From assembly GCA_963678705.1 (NCBI GenBank), contig OY783219.1, forward strand, positions 2,480,001 through 2,544,000: a stretch of DNA of 64,000 nucleotides, written 5' to 3'. The translations under genes were made by a program, and so were the position numbers. Below the pieces are notes generated by a model, which saw nothing but the letters and a program-made list of their open reading frames with translations, did not search any database and was not told the origin of the DNA. Positions 61,883-64,000 of the stretch are shown here, in pieces (the stretch's first letter is position 1; each line of letters begins with the position of its first letter). The DNA comes from Panorpa germanica. Its lineage: Eukaryota; Arthropoda; Insecta; Mecoptera; Panorpidae.

Positions 61883-63892
61883 CGTTAATATACCAAAGAA
61901 ATTGTTAGCGAAAAATATTTTAAAAACAATGATTTTCTCGTTTCCGTTTTTGAGTGTTTTTGAGATAGCATTTTAGGTAGATTTTTATAAAAATGTATAA
62001 ATAATTTGATATATTTTTTGATTTGTAATTAAAAATTATTTATGCATCATCTACTTAGACCTAATACATGCAAGTCAATCGATCATTGGCCTAAACTTAG
62101 AATAAAAGAATACAAGTATAGTGTTTTGTAAATATGAAAAAAATATCATATCTTATATAAAGAAATATATTATAGAAATTCTGGAAGAAATTATAGTTCT
62201 AATAGTAAGAAAAATTTAAAAAGAAATTGATTTTCAAAAAGAAAATATTTGAAAATTTTAGCACATTAATCATTTATTTCTAAATAAAGTAAAAAGATTT
62301 CTAATTAATAATAAATAAAATTGTAAACTGTGATTCTGCAACTTGATTGTTGATGTCAAAAGAAATTAAGAAAACAAACGTTTAGGTGTTGCTATTTAAA
62401 GTTAAATTTTTGAAAGTAAGAAAAGAAATATATTTATTACAAATTATTTTTATTCATTTGTCGGTGTGTTGGCCTAATATTTCAGTATGTACTTGATTTT
62501 ATACTCATTTTATATATTCTTATGTTGACAAAGGTACAATACTACGGTAAAAATGTTTTTGAAGAGTAAGAGGCCATTTGATGGACGCGGTTCTCGAATC
62601 GCACTTGTATGGATAGCCATTCAAAGAATACTTGAGACGATGCGTCCAATGACAAAACAAAACAACAAGGAAACAGCATGAGATCTCAAATTTGACCGTC
62701 TTTCCACGATTGCTACGATGCAGTATTTACAGTACTATTGTACCATTGCTTAAGATATAAAATTTTTGAGAAAATTTAAAATATTTCATGTGTGCACTTA
62801 TCACTCACTATATAAACGAAATTTTGCTGTTCAATTTAATATATATATTATTTATATACGATTGTTTGTGTTTATTACAAAATTTATATTAAATGATTGA
62901 AGGGTTTGATTTAATATAATAATTATTGCCATTACCTTATTTATAAATAATAGATATTTAATTTAGATAAAAAAAATTTCCTGCCATTAATGAAAATTAA
63001 AAAAAAAAAAGAAAGTTAGACATTAAAAATAGAATGTAACCTATACTATGAGCTAGCATTTATAATATTGTTTTTGTGATTAATTTTAAGAAGAATTCAA
63101 GTATAATTTTTACATTTTATTAGACAACAGTCTTTCAAAATGAAACAGTTTTGAGAATCTTCTCGTTTTACTGATTATATCAAATTTTTCTTAAAATTTA
63201 AAATAAATACAATGTTGCAATACAATTGAATCTTTTGTAATTAATATTATACAGTTTATAAGTTTACAACCCTGCAGTTCATATGATTATAACAGTAATG
63301 TAATATTTAATAAGAAAATAGTAAATAATTGTAAATTAATTGTACTTTTTCTACATTTATCTATCTAATAATTTGATTTATATAACTAATTAGAAAATAT
63401 TATAATATTTTTTTTTATTAATCATTATATATTATTATAACCTATTATTATTATGATATTGAAAAATTAAATTGAGAAAAATGTCAAATTTGTGTAATAC
63501 CTTCTCTCATAGCAATATAATAATCATATGAAGAATTGATATTGATTTTCTCACAATTGTGAATATGAAATTTGCCTATATAAATAAATTATTAAAAATA
63601 ATAACAATGATTTTGGTGAAAATGTATTTAGTTTAAAGTTGTCCCTAGCTATACAATAATTAGATAATTTTTTTCAGGATTAGTTTAAGTATTTTAAGGT
63701 TTATATTAAGTAATTTGGTAAATAAGTAAATTTTTTGTATTCTTTATGTGTAAAAAAGTAGTTGTTAACATAATAGTCCAAGATCCCAGAGCGATCTGAC
63801 ATAACTTATTTTCAAAAGCATAGAACTTTCGGTTCTAAGTAGTCTCTACATGTACTTTTAATACCTGCGTATTTGTGGAGTTCGCTCGGTGA

Positions 63893-63913
63893 CACCTGGG
63901 CAGGTACCAGGTG
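63893..63913 (+). promoter_or_regulatory. Triple CAGGTR motif
   Basis: CACCTG (63893-63898), CAGGTA (63901-63906) and CAGGTG (63908-63913) fit within 21 bp, a Snail/ZEB-type cluster. The same bases include CCAG/GTGAGAAAG, which would also make a strong 5' splice site at 63911, so this could be an exon edge of the next gene. Confidence 0.25.
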
Positions 63914-64000
63914 AGAAAGGTAACTAAAAATCAGAGTTACTTTACTTAAATTTGTATGACTGATTTTTAAATATATTTTGTAGAATGTTATTTCTGAAGT

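Larger units (their letters stand above)
60961..64000. other. AT-rich downstream flank
   Basis: Very AT-rich, no coding frame. No second Kirre/Rst paralogue appears within 3.6 kb downstream. Confidence 0.55.

Overview
The window looks like nuclear DNA from an insect: AT-rich throughout, with (AT)n microsatellites, decayed class I and class II transposons, and one intron-containing animal gene. A reverse transcriptase fragment and SINE-like tails at 54.7-57.5 kb look like types I associate with ants and other Hymenoptera, so Hymenoptera is my best guess, but the sequence does not prove it.

The only gene I can support is on the + strand at 52,009-60,387. It has eleven coding exons, whose phases all join cleanly to give 893 residues: signal peptide, five Ig domains, one transmembrane helix, and a long cytoplasmic tail ending in the PDZ ligand THV. 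This is a member of the Kirre/Roughest (Dumbfounded/Kirrel/NEPH) adhesion receptor family, most like Kirre. Nine introns are 65-79 bp. Intron 9 is 5,042 bp, splits the receptor just before its signalling tail, and is filled with transposon and repeat debris.

The upstream 1-51,946 holds no gene I can defend. It is probably the large 5' intron and/or regulatory flank of the receptor gene. Identifiable content is two relics of Tc1/mariner-type transposases (7.4 kb and 45.8 kb), several MITE-like inverted-repeat elements in three TIR classes, paired dispersed repeats, a U2 snRNA pseudogene fragment (41.1 kb), five long (AT)n tracts, a 248-bp pyrimidine-rich tandem duplication (30.7 kb), and a few candidate regulatory clusters. 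The best of these is an E-box/Runt-like cluster about 1 kb upstream of the first coding exon. Downstream of 60,387 lie a probable 3' UTR with two AATAAA signals and AT-rich flank to the window end, with one 62-bp palindromic mini-MITE.

I found no CRISPR, tRNA, rRNA, viral or toxin gene, and nothing I would call a new molecular system. The points most worth checking are intron 9 as a possible source of a tailless receptor isoform, a 69% GC island inside a repeat that may be shared across insect orders, the excess of the 8-mer TACGAGTA, and the newly linked MITE families.
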